DNA of 64,000 nucleotides, taken from the NCBI RefSeq assembly GCF_001647715.1, contig NZ_CP015600.1, positions 4,402,001-4,466,000 of the forward strand, written 5' to 3'. A model generated the notes under the pieces. The model did no database searches, was not told where the DNA came from, and worked only from the letters and a program-made list of their open reading frames with translations. Source of the DNA: Pseudomonas antarctica. Lineage in GTDB: Bacteria > Pseudomonadota > Gammaproteobacteria > Pseudomonadales > Pseudomonadaceae. Made by a program: the position numbers and the translations under genes. Shown one piece after another: positions 26,949-36,066 of this stretch (position 1 is the stretch's first letter; each line of letters opens with the position of its first letter).

Positions 26949-27207
26949 CCTGGCGCGTCGCTTCATTTATCGCCTGCACGCGGTTGGTGACGTCCAGCTT
27001 GCCGTAGATATTACGCAGATGGAATTTCACCGTGGCTTCAGAGGTGGCGCGAATCTGGCTGATTTCCCAAACCGTCTTGCCTTCAGCAGCCCACCGCAGG
27101 ATTTCCAGCTCGGTCGGTGTGAGGGGTTTGCCGCCCAGGCTCAGACGTCTTCTAACGCCCACAGGCTCGGTCACCGGCGTACGACACGACTCCTCTCGGC
27201 CACTCAT
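26938..27207 (-). CDS. Solo LuxR-type HTH regulator
   Basis: 89 residues that consist almost only of a LuxR/FixJ DNA-binding domain: LTPTELEILRWAAEGKTVWEIS, then ATVKFHLRNIYGKLDVTNR and AINEATRQGLC. There is no autoinducer-binding or receiver domain. The helix sequence is closest to C-terminal domains of quorum-sensing LuxR proteins. The ATG at 27207 is chosen for its strong AGGAGAGAG site; a longer frame to 27282 has none. Its target is unknown. Confidence 0.85.
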   Translation of the reverse strand: MSGREESCRTPVTEPVGVRRRLSLGGKPLTPTELEILRWAAEGKTVWEISQIRATSEATVKFHLRNIYGKLDVTNRVQAINEATRQGLC

Positions 27208-27415
27208 TGATCTCTCTCCTGTAGTAGTGGATGCCTTATCACCTTTCGGATTCCTGCTATTGACAGGTGATATAAACATCAAGTCAGGAGAGAGTTACAT
27301 AACGAATGGAATCAAGGCATAAGTCGCCGCATAAACAGCGATGCCTTACAGATAATTAGGCTTATTCCCACAGCAACTTCCAAATTGTCGGGATTGCATA
27401 TTTAGATACGTGTAT

Positions 27416-27946
27416 TTAGTCGTCCAATCCGGGAATACGAGCAGCCATATCGCTGCCGGTGAATTCAGGCACTGCGCCGTCAGCGCTGTTGAACAGGCGC
27501 AATGTCACACAGTGCGGATTTTCGCCCATGTCGAACCAATGGGGCGTTCCGGCCGGGATCACCAGCAGGTCATTTTTCTCACAGCGTACGGCGTATATGT
27601 ACTCGCCCACGTGCACAGCAAACAGGCCTACGCCGGCGATGAAAAAGCGCACTTCGTCGTCGCTGTAGCGGCGCTCCTCAAGGTACTGGGCACGCAGCTC
27701 GGCTTTCTGTGGGTGGTCGCTCGTCACGCTGAGCACTTGCACAGAGGCGTAACCCAGAGCATTGATCTGCTCCTGGTAGGCAGCGATCATTTCAGCGTCG
27801 CCGGCGCCCTTCTCGATGGGGCTGGGCTGCCAACGTTCGAACCGCACGCCATGCTCGGCCAGGGCCGCAGCGATATCGTCGAAATGGGTCAGGACCTTGT
27901 TCGGGGTGTCCGGTGTGGCGACGTGGTAAACAGCTACATAACTCAT
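27416..27946 (-). CDS. Acireductone dioxygenase paralog lacking two metal ligands
   Basis: 176 residues, end to end similar to acireductone dioxygenase (MtnD) of the methionine salvage pathway: VYHVATPDTPNKVLTHF, SDHPQKAELRAQYLEE, DEVRFFIAGVGLFAVHV, AGTPHWFDMGENPHCV. In active enzymes the metal (Fe or Ni) is held by H-x-H, E and H. Here the H-x-H positions are R92 and Y94 (EERRYSDDEVRF), while E98 and H136 remain. It probably no longer performs the standard reaction, or binds metal differently. It overlaps the MFS gene start-to-stop by 4 bases, so it is translated as part of the aroC-MFS operon. A gene symbol is withheld because of the altered site. Confidence 0.85.
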   Translation of the reverse strand: MSYVAVYHVATPDTPNKVLTHFDDIAAALAEHGVRFERWQPSPIEKGAGDAEMIAAYQEQINALGYASVQVLSVTSDHPQKAELRAQYLEERRYSDDEVRFFIAGVGLFAVHVGEYIYAVRCEKNDLLVIPAGTPHWFDMGENPHCVTLRLFNSADGAVPEFTGSDMAARIPGLDD

Positions 27947-29103
27947 TGCACGGTTCCTTGGTTCGGCTCTTGCAATCGAAGGCCAATGATAACGGCGGCG
28001 GCCAGGGCCGCGATGCTGGCGATGCTGAACGTCAGGGTCGGCCCCAGCAGATTCCAACTGTAACCGGAATACAGGGCCCCCAAGGCGCCCCCGGTACCGG
28101 CCAAGGCAGCATAGAGCGCCTGGCCCTGGCCTTGTTGTTTATCGCCGAAACTACGTTGCACAAAAGCAATGGCCGCCGCATGAAAGCTGCCGAAGGTGGC
28201 GGCGTGCATCACCTGCGCCAGCAGCAGCACCCAGAAGAATTCAGCGAATGAGCCCAGCAGCAACCAGCGTACCGACGCCAACAGGAAACTGGCCAGCAGC
28301 ACCCGTCGCACCGAAAAGCGCGTGAGGATGCGGCTCATGGCCAGGAACATCAGCACTTCCGCCACAACGCCCACTGCCCAGAGCAGACCAATCACGCCAC
28401 GGCTGTAGCCCAAATGCTCCAGATGCAGGGTCAGGAAGGTGTAATACGGGCCGTGGCTCATTTGCATCAACGCCACGCAGGCATAAAACGCCAGGACACC
28501 GGGGCTGCGCAGCTGCTTGAGAAAACCGTCGCCGGCCAAACGATTGCCATGGCTGACAGGCTGCGCATTCGGCACCCACAGGCTGGCGCCGATGATGCCG
28601 GCCATGATCACCACGACCACCACCGGGTAAATGTCCAGGCTCAGCCAGTCGAACAGGCGGCCCATGATCACCACGGTGAGAATGAAACCGATCGAGCCCC
28701 ACAGGCGGATCTGACTGTAGCGCGAGGTCTGCTTTTGCAGGTGCGCCAGGGTAATCACTTCAAACTGCGGCAACACCGCGTGCCAAAAAAACGCGTGCAA
28801 CGCCATGACCAACGCCAGCCAGGCATAGGTCTTGCTGACAAAAATCAGCGAAAAACTTGCCAGGGTGCACACCGCGCCAAATCGCACGATGGCCAGGCGT
28901 CGGCCGGTATGGTCGCCCAACCACCCCCACAGGTTCGGCGCCACGCAGCGCATCAGCATGGGGATGGCCACCAGTTCGCCGATACGCGCGCTGGAGAACC
29001 CCAGGTGATCGAAGTACAGCGCCAGGAAAGGGGCCGTCGCCCCCAGCAGGGCGAAGTAAAACAGGTAGAAGCTGGAGAGTCGCCAGTACGGGAGCGCTGT
29101 CAC
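27943..29103 (-). CDS. MFS transporter, HcaT/3-phenylpropionate-type
   Basis: 386 residues with twelve predicted helices, in the MFS_1-like/HcaT subgroup (YWRLSSFYLFYFALLGATAPFLALY at the N-terminus, shown in part; GYSRGVIGLLWAVGVVAEVLMF in the second half). Substrate unknown; family members take up aromatic acids or nucleosides. The start is uncertain: GTG at 29103 is used, a TTG at 29109 is equally in frame, and no strong ribosome binding site is seen, which fits coupling to aroC that ends about ten bases upstream. Its stop overlaps the start of the dioxygenase paralog (ATGA). Confidence 0.85.
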   Translation of the reverse strand: MTALPYWRLSSFYLFYFALLGATAPFLALYFDHLGFSSARIGELVAIPMLMRCVAPNLWGWLGDHTGRRLAIVRFGAVCTLASFSLIFVSKTYAWLALVMALHAFFWHAVLPQFEVITLAHLQKQTSRYSQIRLWGSIGFILTVVIMGRLFDWLSLDIYPVVVVVIMAGIIGASLWVPNAQPVSHGNRLAGDGFLKQLRSPGVLAFYACVALMQMSHGPYYTFLTLHLEHLGYSRGVIGLLWAVGVVAEVLMFLAMSRILTRFSVRRVLLASFLLASVRWLLLGSFAEFFWVLLLAQVMHAATFGSFHAAAIAFVQRSFGDKQQGQGQALYAALAGTGGALGALYSGYSWNLLGPTLTFSIASIAALAAAVIIGLRLQEPNQGTVQ

Positions 29104-29113
29104 GGTCAAGCCG

Positions 29114-30205
29114 TCACAGCTGGCCCAGTATCGGAGTGCTCACGCGCACATCGGCATTTTGCCCACGGTTGCGCAGCAGGTGATCCATCAACACGATGGC
29201 CATCATCGCTTCGGCAATCGGCGTGGCACGGATACCGACGCACGGGTCGTGGCGGCCCTTGGTGATGACGTCGACCGGGTTGCCGTTGACATCAATCGAA
29301 CGGCCCGGCGTGGTGATGCTCGACGTTGCCTTGAGGGCCAGGTGCGCCACAATCGGCTGGCCGGAAGAGATACCGCCGAGGATGCCACCCGCGTTGTTGC
29401 TGAGGAAACCTTGCGGTGTCAGCTCATCGCGATGCTCGGTGCCTCGCTGGGAGACACAGGCAAAACCGGCGCCGATTTCCACACCCTTGACCGCATTGAT
29501 GCTCATCAACGCGTGGGCCAGTTCGGCATCCAGACGGTCGAAGATGGGCTCGCCCAGGCCAGGCTTCACGCCTTCGGCGACTACCGTGATCCTGGCACCG
29601 ACCGAGTCCTGATCGCGACGCAACTGGTCCATGTAGGCTTCCAGCTCCGGCACCTTGTCCGGGTCGGGGCTGAAGAACGCGTTGTCATCCACACTGTCCC
29701 AGGTCTTGAAAGGGATCTCGATCGGGCCCAACTGGCTCATGTAGCCACGGACAACAATGCCCTGGGTGGCCAGGTATTTCTTGGCAATGGCACCGGCGGC
29801 CACACGCATGGCAGTCTCGCGGGCCGAGCTGCGGCCGCCGCCACGGTAGTCGCGTTCGCCGTATTTGTGGTGGTAGGTGTAGTCGGCGTGGGCCGGGCGG
29901 AACAGATCCTTGATTGCCGAGTAGTCCTTGGACTTCTGGTCGGTATTGCGGATCAGCAAGCCAATGGCGCAACCAGTGGTGCGGCCCTCGAACACGCCGG
30001 AGAGAATCTCGACTTCGTCGGGCTCCTGGCGCTGGGTCGTGTGGCGGCTGGTGCCGGGCTTGCGGCGATCGAGGTCGCGCTGCAGGTCTTCCAGAGACAG
30101 CTCGAGGCCGGGCGGGCAGCCGTCGACAATGGCGACCAACGCCGGGCCATGGCTTTCGCCCGCGGTGGTGACAGTGAACAGCTTGCCGAAGGTATTGCCG
30201 GACAT
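29114..30205 (-). CDS. aroC: Chorismate synthase
   Basis: 363 residues. It converts 5-enolpyruvylshikimate 3-phosphate to chorismate, the last common step of aromatic amino acid synthesis, and needs reduced FMN. Family signatures are present: [18 protein letters not shown] near the N-terminus, [20 protein letters not shown] (about 125) and SDRHDPCV-like [18 protein letters not shown] near the C-terminus. It is first in an apparent operon with the MFS transporter and the dioxygenase paralog. Confidence 0.98.
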   Translation of the reverse strand: MSGNTFGKLFTVTTAGESHGPALVAIVDGCPPGLELSLEDLQRDLDRRKPGTSRHTTQRQEPDEVEILSGVFEGRTTGCAIGLLIRNTDQKSKDYSAIKDLFRPAHADYTYHHKYGERDYRGGGRSSARETAMRVAAGAIAKKYLATQGIVVRGYMSQLGPIEIPFKTWDSVDDNAFFSPDPDKVPELEAYMDQLRRDQDSVGARITVVAEGVKPGLGEPIFDRLDAELAHALMSINAVKGVEIGAGFACVSQRGTEHRDELTPQGFLSNNAGGILGGISSGQPIVAHLALKATSSITTPGRSIDVNGNPVDVITKGRHDPCVGIRATPIAEAMMAIVLMDHLLRNRGQNADVRVSTPILGQL

Positions 30206-30348
30206 GCAGGGCGCTCCGTGAAATCAGTTGAATCAAGTCAACCGTAATAACTTAAGGCCGCCAGTATACGCAGGCTAACCGACTAGTTCATCCTCGAAAC
30301 CTTACCGGTAGACGTTGGTCCAACCGGCACCTTCCCAATGATGGCGCG

Positions 30349-31311
30349 ATGATGCTGCGAGTTTTGCTTTTGACCCTTACCCTGTTTTCCAGTATTGGCT
30401 TCGCCGCCTCCCCTGTCGTGCTGCAACGGCCTATCAGCCTGGACACCGGCAGCGGCGAGCTGTTTGGCTCGCTCTTGCTGCCCAAATCCGACAAACCCGT
30501 GCCCGTCGTGTTGATCATCGCCGGCTCCGGCCCGACCGACCGTAACGGCAACAGTGCAGATGGCGCGCGTAACGACAGCCTCAAGCGCCTGGCCTGGGTA
30601 CTGGCCCGCAATAACATCGCCAGCGTGCGCTATGACAAGCGCGGCGTGGCCGCCAGCCTTGCTGCCACCCCCGATGAGCGCAACCTGACCCTGGATGCCT
30701 ACGTGGCCGACGCCGTCGCCTGGGGCAAACTGCTCAAGGCGGATATCCGGATGGGCCCGCTGATTGTGCTGGGCCATAGCGAAGGCGCGTTGGTAGCGGC
30801 CCTCGCCGCACCGCAACTCGACCCGGCTGGCGTTATTTCCCTGTCCGGCAGCGCACGACCGGTGGACCAGGTGATTCGCCAGCAACTGGCCGATCACCTG
30901 CCCCCTGCCCTGTTGCTGCGCAGCAATGAAATTCTCGACCACCTCAAGGCCGGCCAGGTGGATGCCGATGTACCGCGCCCGCTGGAAGGTATTTTCCGAC
31001 CCAGCGTGCAGCCTTATCTTATTAGCCTGTTTCGCGCCGATCCGTCGGCTGCCTTCGCCAAACTGAGCATGCCGGCGCTGATTATCCAGGGTACCAACGA
31101 CATTCAGGTAGGCGTGGCCGATGCCCGACAACTGAAAAATGCCAAGCCGGACGCGCAACTGACGGTAATCGAAGGCATGAACCATGTGATGCGCATCGTG
31201 CCCAAGGACGTGAAGGAACAACTGGAGTCCTACAACGATCCGAAACTGCCCCTCGCCGCTGAGTTGGGCCAGCGCATCGTGCGCTTTATCGACGGACTTC
31301 AACCCCATTAA
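30349..31311 (+). CDS. Exported alpha/beta hydrolase
   Basis: 320 residues. A signal peptide (residues 1 to about 20, LRVLLLTLTLFSSIGFAA) precedes an alpha/beta hydrolase domain: oxyanion region IIAGSGPTDRNGN, nucleophile elbow GHSEGA, and a late His in EGMNHVMR. Likely a periplasmic esterase or peptidase of unknown substrate. Two ATG codons are adjacent at 30349 and 30352. The next gene begins 99 bases downstream. Confidence 0.83.
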   Translation: MMLRVLLLTLTLFSSIGFAASPVVLQRPISLDTGSGELFGSLLLPKSDKPVPVVLIIAGSGPTDRNGNSADGARNDSLKRLAWVLARNNIASVRYDKRGVAASLAATPDERNLTLDAYVADAVAWGKLLKADIRMGPLIVLGHSEGALVAALAAPQLDPAGVISLSGSARPVDQVIRQQLADHLPPALLLRSNEILDHLKAGQVDADVPRPLEGIFRPSVQPYLISLFRADPSAAFAKLSMPALIIQGTNDIQVGVADARQLKNAKPDAQLTVIEGMNHVMRIVPKDVKEQLESYNDPKLPLAAELGQRIVRFIDGLQPH

Positions 31312-31410
31312 GCGACTATTTGCCTCCAGTCCTGCAGAAAACGGCCGATAAGCCCAGGGTCAACAGTAAAAAGACTGTCGACTCGCAGGGCTTGGACAGG
31401 ATCGCGCCGC

Positions 31411-32217
31411 ATGACAACCACCGAAGCAACACCCGAATCGACCGCCGACACCCCGGCTGAACAAACCGAGGCCGTCGAGGCAGCGGCACTGCCGTGGGCG
31501 GACGTACAGGCCGAACATTTCAAGATGCTGCGCCTGGCGCCCCTGGCCACGGATCGCGCCACCGGCGTGCGGCCGTTGCGTTTCGTGCAATTCGGCTATG
31601 CCGAGCGCAATGATAAACACCACAGCCTGTTGCGCATGGTCATCCAACTGCCAGGCCAGCGAGTACGTCGCGAGCAGAACCACCTGGATATCTGGGTCGA
31701 TCACGATACGCACCGCGTGCATTTCGGCCCGGGCAACAGCCTGGAAATCGAACCGGCCAACCGGGGTATCGGTCGTTTCCTCGTCGCACAAGGCGCGGCG
31801 TGGGCAAAAAAGAAATGGTCACATTACCGCGTCGACGGTGTGGACCTGGCTAACAAGGATGCACTCAACGAAGCTACGCGCCTGCGCCGCGATCACTTCC
31901 TGCGTATCCAGGGCTTTGATGTGGCTTATGCCGATGTACAGCACCTCAAAGGCAATGTGCAGCCGGGCAAGGTCAGCGAAGTGCTGGACAGCTGGAACAC
32001 CGAGAAGGTGCAGTTCGTGGAAATCCTCGAAGCTGCGCAAATGCTCCAGCAAGCTGAACAGAACCTCGCCGAGCAGGAAGTAAAGCTGCGCAAGGAAGAG
32101 GAAAAGGTCACCAAGTTCAAGCGTGAGGACAGCGGTTTGCGCTTTACCATCACCTGCCTGGTGGCGTTTACCGTGTTTCAGGCCGGGTTGCTGATCTGGA
32201 TTGCGACACACCGATAA
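31411..32217 (+). CDS. Tail-anchored coiled-coil membrane protein, unknown function
   Basis: 268 residues. The first ~30 are acidic and disordered (TEATPESTADTPAEQTEAVE). Residues 35-180 form a globular part I do not recognise (LRFVQFGYAERNDKHHSLLRM; GIGRFLVAQGAAWAKKKW). A coiled coil follows (about 205-240, QMLQQAEQNLAEQEVKLRKE), and a single C-terminal helix (TITCLVAFTVFQAGLLIWIA) would anchor the protein in the inner membrane with its body in the cytosol. No neighbours hint at its job. Confidence 0.78.
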   Translation: MTTTEATPESTADTPAEQTEAVEAAALPWADVQAEHFKMLRLAPLATDRATGVRPLRFVQFGYAERNDKHHSLLRMVIQLPGQRVRREQNHLDIWVDHDTHRVHFGPGNSLEIEPANRGIGRFLVAQGAAWAKKKWSHYRVDGVDLANKDALNEATRLRRDHFLRIQGFDVAYADVQHLKGNVQPGKVSEVLDSWNTEKVQFVEILEAAQMLQQAEQNLAEQEVKLRKEEEKVTKFKREDSGLRFTITCLVAFTVFQAGLLIWIATHR

Positions 32218-32240
32218 CAGGCTGGAATGCAAACAAACAG

Positions 32241-32328
32241 GTGGGAGCTGGCTTGCCTGCGATGGCGGTGGGTCAGTTAGCACTTGTGCCACTGATATAC
32301 CGCCATCGCAGGCAAGCCAGCTCCCACA
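32241..32328. repeat. Paired REP sequence (REPIN)
   Basis: GTGGGAGCTGGCTTGCCTGC and exact reverse complement GCAGGCAAGCCAGCTCCCAC, with GATGGCGGT/ACCGCCATC extending the stem. It lies between convergent genes. Confidence 0.92.
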
Positions 32329-32356
32329 TTGATCGTGTTTCTTCAGCCGATTTTGG

Positions 32357-33265
32357 TTAAACCCGCGCAGCAAACACTGCCTGATGTTCCCGGCACTGTT
32401 CAGCCGTCAACATGAACACGCCATGCCCACCGCGCTGGAATTCCAGCCAGGCAAAGTCCACTTCCGGGTACAACGTCTCAACGTGGACCTGGCTGTTGCC
32501 GACTTCGACAATCAGCAAGCCTTTCTCGGTCAGGTGGTCTGCGGCCTCGGCCAACATGCGTCGAACCAGGTTCAAGCCATCATCACCGCAGGCCAGGCCC
32601 AGTTCCGGCTCATGCTGATATTCATCCGGCATGTCGGCGAAGTCCTCGGCATCCACATACGGCGGGTTGGACACGATCAGGTCAAAACGCTGGCCCGGCA
32701 GACCGTCGAAGCCGTCGCCCTGCACGGTGTATACGCGCTCATCAACGCCATGGCGCTCGATGTTCTGGTTGGCCACTTCCAGCGCTTCGAAGGACAAGTC
32801 GCCCAGCACCACTTCAGCGTCCTGGAACTCATAGGCACACGCGATGCCGATGCAACCGGAGCCGGTGCACAGGTCGAGGATGCGCGCCGGCGGCTGGGCC
32901 AGCCACGGTTCGAAGCGGTTTTCGATCAGTTCGCCGATCGGCGAGCGCGGGATCAACACACGCTCATCGACAATAAACGACATGCCGCAGAACCAGGCTT
33001 CTTTCAACAGGTAAGCGGTAGGCACGCGCTCATGGATACGGCGGTGCAGCAAACGCTGCACGTGGGAGATTTCTTCTTCTTCAAGGTTGCAGTCCAGGTA
33101 GCTGTCGGCGATTTCCCAAGGCAGGTGCAAGGCGCCGAGCACCAATTGCCGGGCTTCGTCCCAGGCGTTGTCGGTGCCATGGCCGAAAAACAGGTCTTCC
33201 CCATGGAAACGGCTGACAGCCCAACGGATGTGGTCGCGCAACGTGCGCAGGCGGGATGTGATCAC
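32357..33265 (-). CDS. prmB: 50S ribosomal protein L3 N5-glutamine methyltransferase
   Basis: 302 residues. PrmB methylates a glutamine of ribosomal protein L3 (the HemK/PrmC family). The SAM-binding motif [19 protein letters not shown] and the catalytic NPPY (IVSNPPYVD) are intact; the N-terminal [20 protein letters not shown] is specific for PrmB. The start is GTG at 33265 ([14 protein letters not shown] follows), chosen for the AGGAG upstream and the usual family length. It converges on the coiled-coil gene across a REP pair and is divergent from the hydrolase gene. Confidence 0.95.
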   Translation of the reverse strand: MITSRLRTLRDHIRWAVSRFHGEDLFFGHGTDNAWDEARQLVLGALHLPWEIADSYLDCNLEEEEISHVQRLLHRRIHERVPTAYLLKEAWFCGMSFIVDERVLIPRSPIGELIENRFEPWLAQPPARILDLCTGSGCIGIACAYEFQDAEVVLGDLSFEALEVANQNIERHGVDERVYTVQGDGFDGLPGQRFDLIVSNPPYVDAEDFADMPDEYQHEPELGLACGDDGLNLVRRMLAEAADHLTEKGLLIVEVGNSQVHVETLYPEVDFAWLEFQRGGHGVFMLTAEQCREHQAVFAARV

Positions 33266-33504
33266 GGGGGCAAGCTCCTGGAAAAAACGACTGGCGATTC
33301 TAACAGCCTTCGCCTGTACCGACGATGGATGAAAACCCTTCGCCACCCGTCGGAATTCATCCAATTTGCCATCGTTGCACTAAACAAGCCGCCCACTTGA
33401 CATGGCTGTGAGCCAACAACGGCGTACCTTACGATGGTAGCGATTCACAGAACCGCTCAGCCAGTGGACAATGTCACAAAAGCCCCCCTCACAGGAGCCC
33501 CAGA

Positions 33505-34095
33505 ATGTCCGTTCCAAAGACGATGTTTCAACTCAGCGGTCGCGGTTATGCAGCAGCCAACCTGAACCATGCGACCCTCGTGATCATCGACGCCCAGAAG
33601 GAATACCTCAGCGGCCCACTCGCCCTCTCAGGCATGGACGCAGCGGTCGCCAACATCCAGCAACTGGTCGCCGCAGCGCGCAACGCCGGGCGCCCGATCG
33701 TGCACGTACGTCACCTGGGCACCGTCGGTGGCCTGTTCGACCCGCAGGGCGAGCGTGGCGAATTCATTCCCGGCCTGGAGCCGCTCGGTGACGAAACCAT
33801 TATCGGCAAGCTGCTGCCGAGCGCTTTCCACGGCACCGGCCTGGAAAAGCACTTGCAAGACCTGGGCTCCCTGGACTTGATCGTCTGCGGCTTCATGAGC
33901 CACTCCAGCGTCAGCACCACCGTGCGCGCGGCCAAGAACCTGGGCTTTCGCTGCACCCTGGTGGAAGACGCCTGCGCCACCCGCGACCTGCCCTACAAAG
34001 GCGGCATCCTGAGTGCCGAGCACGTACAGCAGACTGAGATGGCCATCATGGCTGACAACTTCGCTACCCTCGCGTCAACCAAAGATCTGATCTGA
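33505..34095 (+). CDS. Isochorismatase-fold hydrolase with Ser in place of the nucleophile Cys
   Basis: 196 residues, cysteine-hydrolase/isochorismatase superfamily. The acid (D29 in VIIDAQ) and lysine (K102 in GKLLPSAF) of the usual D-K-C triad are present. The nucleophile motif, normally like MTHMCVDATVRAA, reads MSHSSVSTTVRAA, so S135 stands where Cys is expected. In this superfamily some members (isochorismatases such as PhzD) work without Cys, using vinyl-ether hydrolysis, so activity is possible but the amidase chemistry is doubtful. AGGAG precedes the ATG. It is monocistronic. Confidence 0.85.
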   Translation: MSVPKTMFQLSGRGYAAANLNHATLVIIDAQKEYLSGPLALSGMDAAVANIQQLVAAARNAGRPIVHVRHLGTVGGLFDPQGERGEFIPGLEPLGDETIIGKLLPSAFHGTGLEKHLQDLGSLDLIVCGFMSHSSVSTTVRAAKNLGFRCTLVEDACATRDLPYKGGILSAEHVQQTEMAIMADNFATLASTKDLI

Positions 34096-34236
34096 TCGCC
34101 CCTCGGATGAGCGGCGCGGCGTGTTTATTGCCCCGCTCATCTGCAAATGCCTGTCATTTGCTGCAATTGCCTCAGGCACAGGAACAACCTGTGTATCTTC
34201 CGGTCGAAGGGCCGATACCCTGGAGGAAAGGTCGGA

Positions 34237-34557
34237 ATGAAGATATCCGATGGTTTTGATGCTCGTCGCTTGCGCCCAAAGGGGCCGAGCAACTGGCGTC
34301 TGCGCTTGGTGGCCGGCTTTGCCGCGCTGCTGGCAATTGTAGGTCTGCTGCTGGCGGGTGCCGGTGGCGCCGGTTTGTTTGGTCATTCGCCGGCCCTCGG
34401 CGAGCTGAATGCCAGCCCGGGCGGCTCGGCTATTCTGTTGGGAATCGGGCTGCTGGTGCTGTGGTTGGGCGTATGGTTGTGGCGTCGCAGCCGTCGGCGC
34501 ATGCGCCAGCCGTTGTCGCTGAACATCGCTTCGCACCTGATGAAAAAGCACGACTGA
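34237..34557 (+). CDS. Small two-helix membrane protein
   Basis: 106 residues, unknown function. A basic N-terminus (MKISDGFDARRLRPKGPSNW) is followed by two hydrophobic helices (LVAGFAALLAIVGLLLAGAG and AILLGIGLLVLWLGVWLW) and a basic stretch (RRSRRRMRQP). The ATG at 34237 has GGAGGAAAGG upstream, which rules out the longer frame. Confidence 0.72.
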   Translation: MKISDGFDARRLRPKGPSNWRLRLVAGFAALLAIVGLLLAGAGGAGLFGHSPALGELNASPGGSAILLGIGLLVLWLGVWLWRRSRRRMRQPLSLNIASHLMKKHD

Positions 34558-34632
34558 TGGCGCATGGATAGCGTTTCCTGCGCCCTGGCCGCCGCGATTT
34601 AGGTAAACTGCCCGCCCTTCGCGGAGGCTGAC

Positions 34633-35190
34633 ATGCAAGACGACGATTTTTCCCTGTTCAAAAACGAGCTGCGCGGCGTCAAGCCGATCAAGCACGACCG
34701 CGCCGACACCGGCAAACCCAAGACCGACCGGGCACAGATCGCCAAACTGCGCCAGGCTGCGACCGTGCGCACCGATGCCACTACTGTGGACGGCCTTTCG
34801 GACCAGTTCGTGATCGACGTAGGCCCCGAAGATGAGCTGATGTGGGCCCGCGACGGCGTGCAGGAAAGCCAGATGCGCAAGCTCAAGATCGGTCAGATCC
34901 CGTTCGAAGGCAGCCTCGACCTGCACGGTATGAACGTGGAAAAAGCCCGCGAAACCCTCTGGGCCTTTCTGGCCGAAGCAACCAAATTCGAAATCCGCTG
35001 CGTGCGCGTTACCCACGGCAAGGCCGTGCGGCTGGATGGCAAGCGGCCGATGATCAAAAGCCACGTCAACACCTGGCTGCGTCAACATGCCCAAGTGCTG
35101 GGTTTTACCTCATGCCAGGCCCGCCACGGCGGCGCCGGTGCGGTGTACGTGATGCTCAAGCGCACCATGATGGAAGGGCGTGACGAGTAA
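34633..35190 (+). CDS. Smr-domain protein (YdaL/SmrA type)
   Basis: 185 residues. The C-terminal ~90 form a Smr domain with LDLHGMNVEKA, the VTHGKA motif and GGAGAVYVMLKR, which is linked to nicking endonuclease activity or RNA cleavage in the family. The N-terminal half is charged and similar to E. coli YdaL/SmrA. In related genomes this gene is directly followed by folE; here the order is interrupted by a decayed integrative element that starts 84 bases downstream. Confidence 0.9.
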   Translation: MQDDDFSLFKNELRGVKPIKHDRADTGKPKTDRAQIAKLRQAATVRTDATTVDGLSDQFVIDVGPEDELMWARDGVQESQMRKLKIGQIPFEGSLDLHGMNVEKARETLWAFLAEATKFEIRCVRVTHGKAVRLDGKRPMIKSHVNTWLRQHAQVLGFTSCQARHGGAGAVYVMLKRTMMEGRDE

Positions 35191-35268
35191 CAAGGCCATC
35201 GTCAGGCTTGCAGCGATGTGTCCGCCACCGTAACCATGCGCCTTGCGAGAATCCCACAGGCAGTTTGG

Positions 35269-35310
35269 TGTCTCTGGAACAGAATTACACCGTGATTCTA
35301 AAGGGGTAAG
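35269..35310 (+). pseudogene. Displaced 5' end of folE (left half of the att duplication)
   Basis: GTG TCT CTG GAA CAG AAT TAC ACC GTG ATT CTA encodes V/M-S-L-E-Q-N-Y-T-V-I-L, the known N-terminus of Pseudomonas FolE ([11 protein letters not shown]), then K-G-stop. It lies where folE should begin after the Smr gene. The intact folE starts 2 kb to the right with a duplicate of this sequence. It marks the left junction of the inserted element. Confidence 0.8.
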
Positions 35311-35501
35311 GCAAAGTAACAATAGTTAATTAATCCGGGGACTTGCTTACTCCAGTGTTACCCGGTCTTGACCTAATTTACACGGTCATTGGTACAAAAA
35401 CTGATACGAGATCCATCCCCTCTCCGGCATCCTGCCGACCGAACACCCAACAAACTAAATCGCATCAGCTGGTACCCTGTTCACTCCTTGGAGGAACACC
35501 G

Positions 35502-35807
35502 CTGCCTAACTCAGATCTGATCCCTTCCCTCCTCTCGAAACTCTACGAAAACCGACTCGCCCTCTAGGCTTCCATCATGGAGCTATCGAACTAGGTAGAG
35601 CAGCGCGGTTCCGCTGAAGTCGCAGAGAACATACGCGACGCCCTGCACACCATCGACGAGAACGAGGAGTTCATCAAGCTGACCCTGGCCGTCCTCATGG
35701 CGCCTGACTGGCCGTCAAATACCACCACTACCTACAGGCCACCGACCAAAGCTGATGCAGCCGAGGCGCGTAACTCTGGATCGGAGACCTGTTCAGCGAT
35801 TCCATAG
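35502..35807 (+). pseudogene. Remnant of a small protein gene with two in-frame stops
   Basis: Reading from a CTG at 35502 (probably a mutated ATG, with GGAGG seven bases upstream) gives PNSDLIPSLLSKLYENRLAL, TAG at 35565, then ASIMELSN, TAG at 35592, then VEQRGSAEVAENIRDALHTI and DENEEFIKLTLAVLMAPDW. The periodic helical coding signal continues across both stops, so this is a decayed gene. Similar short proteins seem to occur in Pseudomonas accessory regions, but I cannot name the family. Confidence 0.6.
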
Positions 35808-35950
35808 GGAGTCTGCAGTCGATCGTCGAGGGCCAGAGGTGCCAGAGGGCGGACATGCTAGAGTCTTAAAATGAGCCGGAGCAGCGTAGGGCTTTATTGA
35901 AAGGTATCGATCTAACCCACAATTAAGTCGTCAATTGAGCTGTTCACTAC

Positions 35951-35982
35951 TGACAGAATCTGTCACTAGGGGTATGTATAAT
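35951..35982 (+). promoter_or_regulatory. Promoter with palindromic operator for the VOC gene
   Basis: A perfect 15-base palindrome TGACAGA-A-TCTGTCA (35951-35965) is followed 11 bases later by a consensus -10 box TATAAT (35977-35982). The palindrome overlaps the expected -35 region, so a bound protein would block RNA polymerase. The VOC gene starts at 36067, giving a leader of about 78 bases. The regulator is not in the window. Confidence 0.6.
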
Positions 35983-36066
35983 TTCTTTCAACCCGACATT
36001 CGGGAGCAAAACGAAGTGGCTTCACCGCCCCTCCAAACCCTATATTAAATAAAGGAACCCAAAACA

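Noticed and set aside
35343..35567. 74-codon frame as an intact small gene in the element
   Set aside because: Only its last ~20 codons belong to the coding pattern, which continues past two stop codons; it is a pseudogene fragment.
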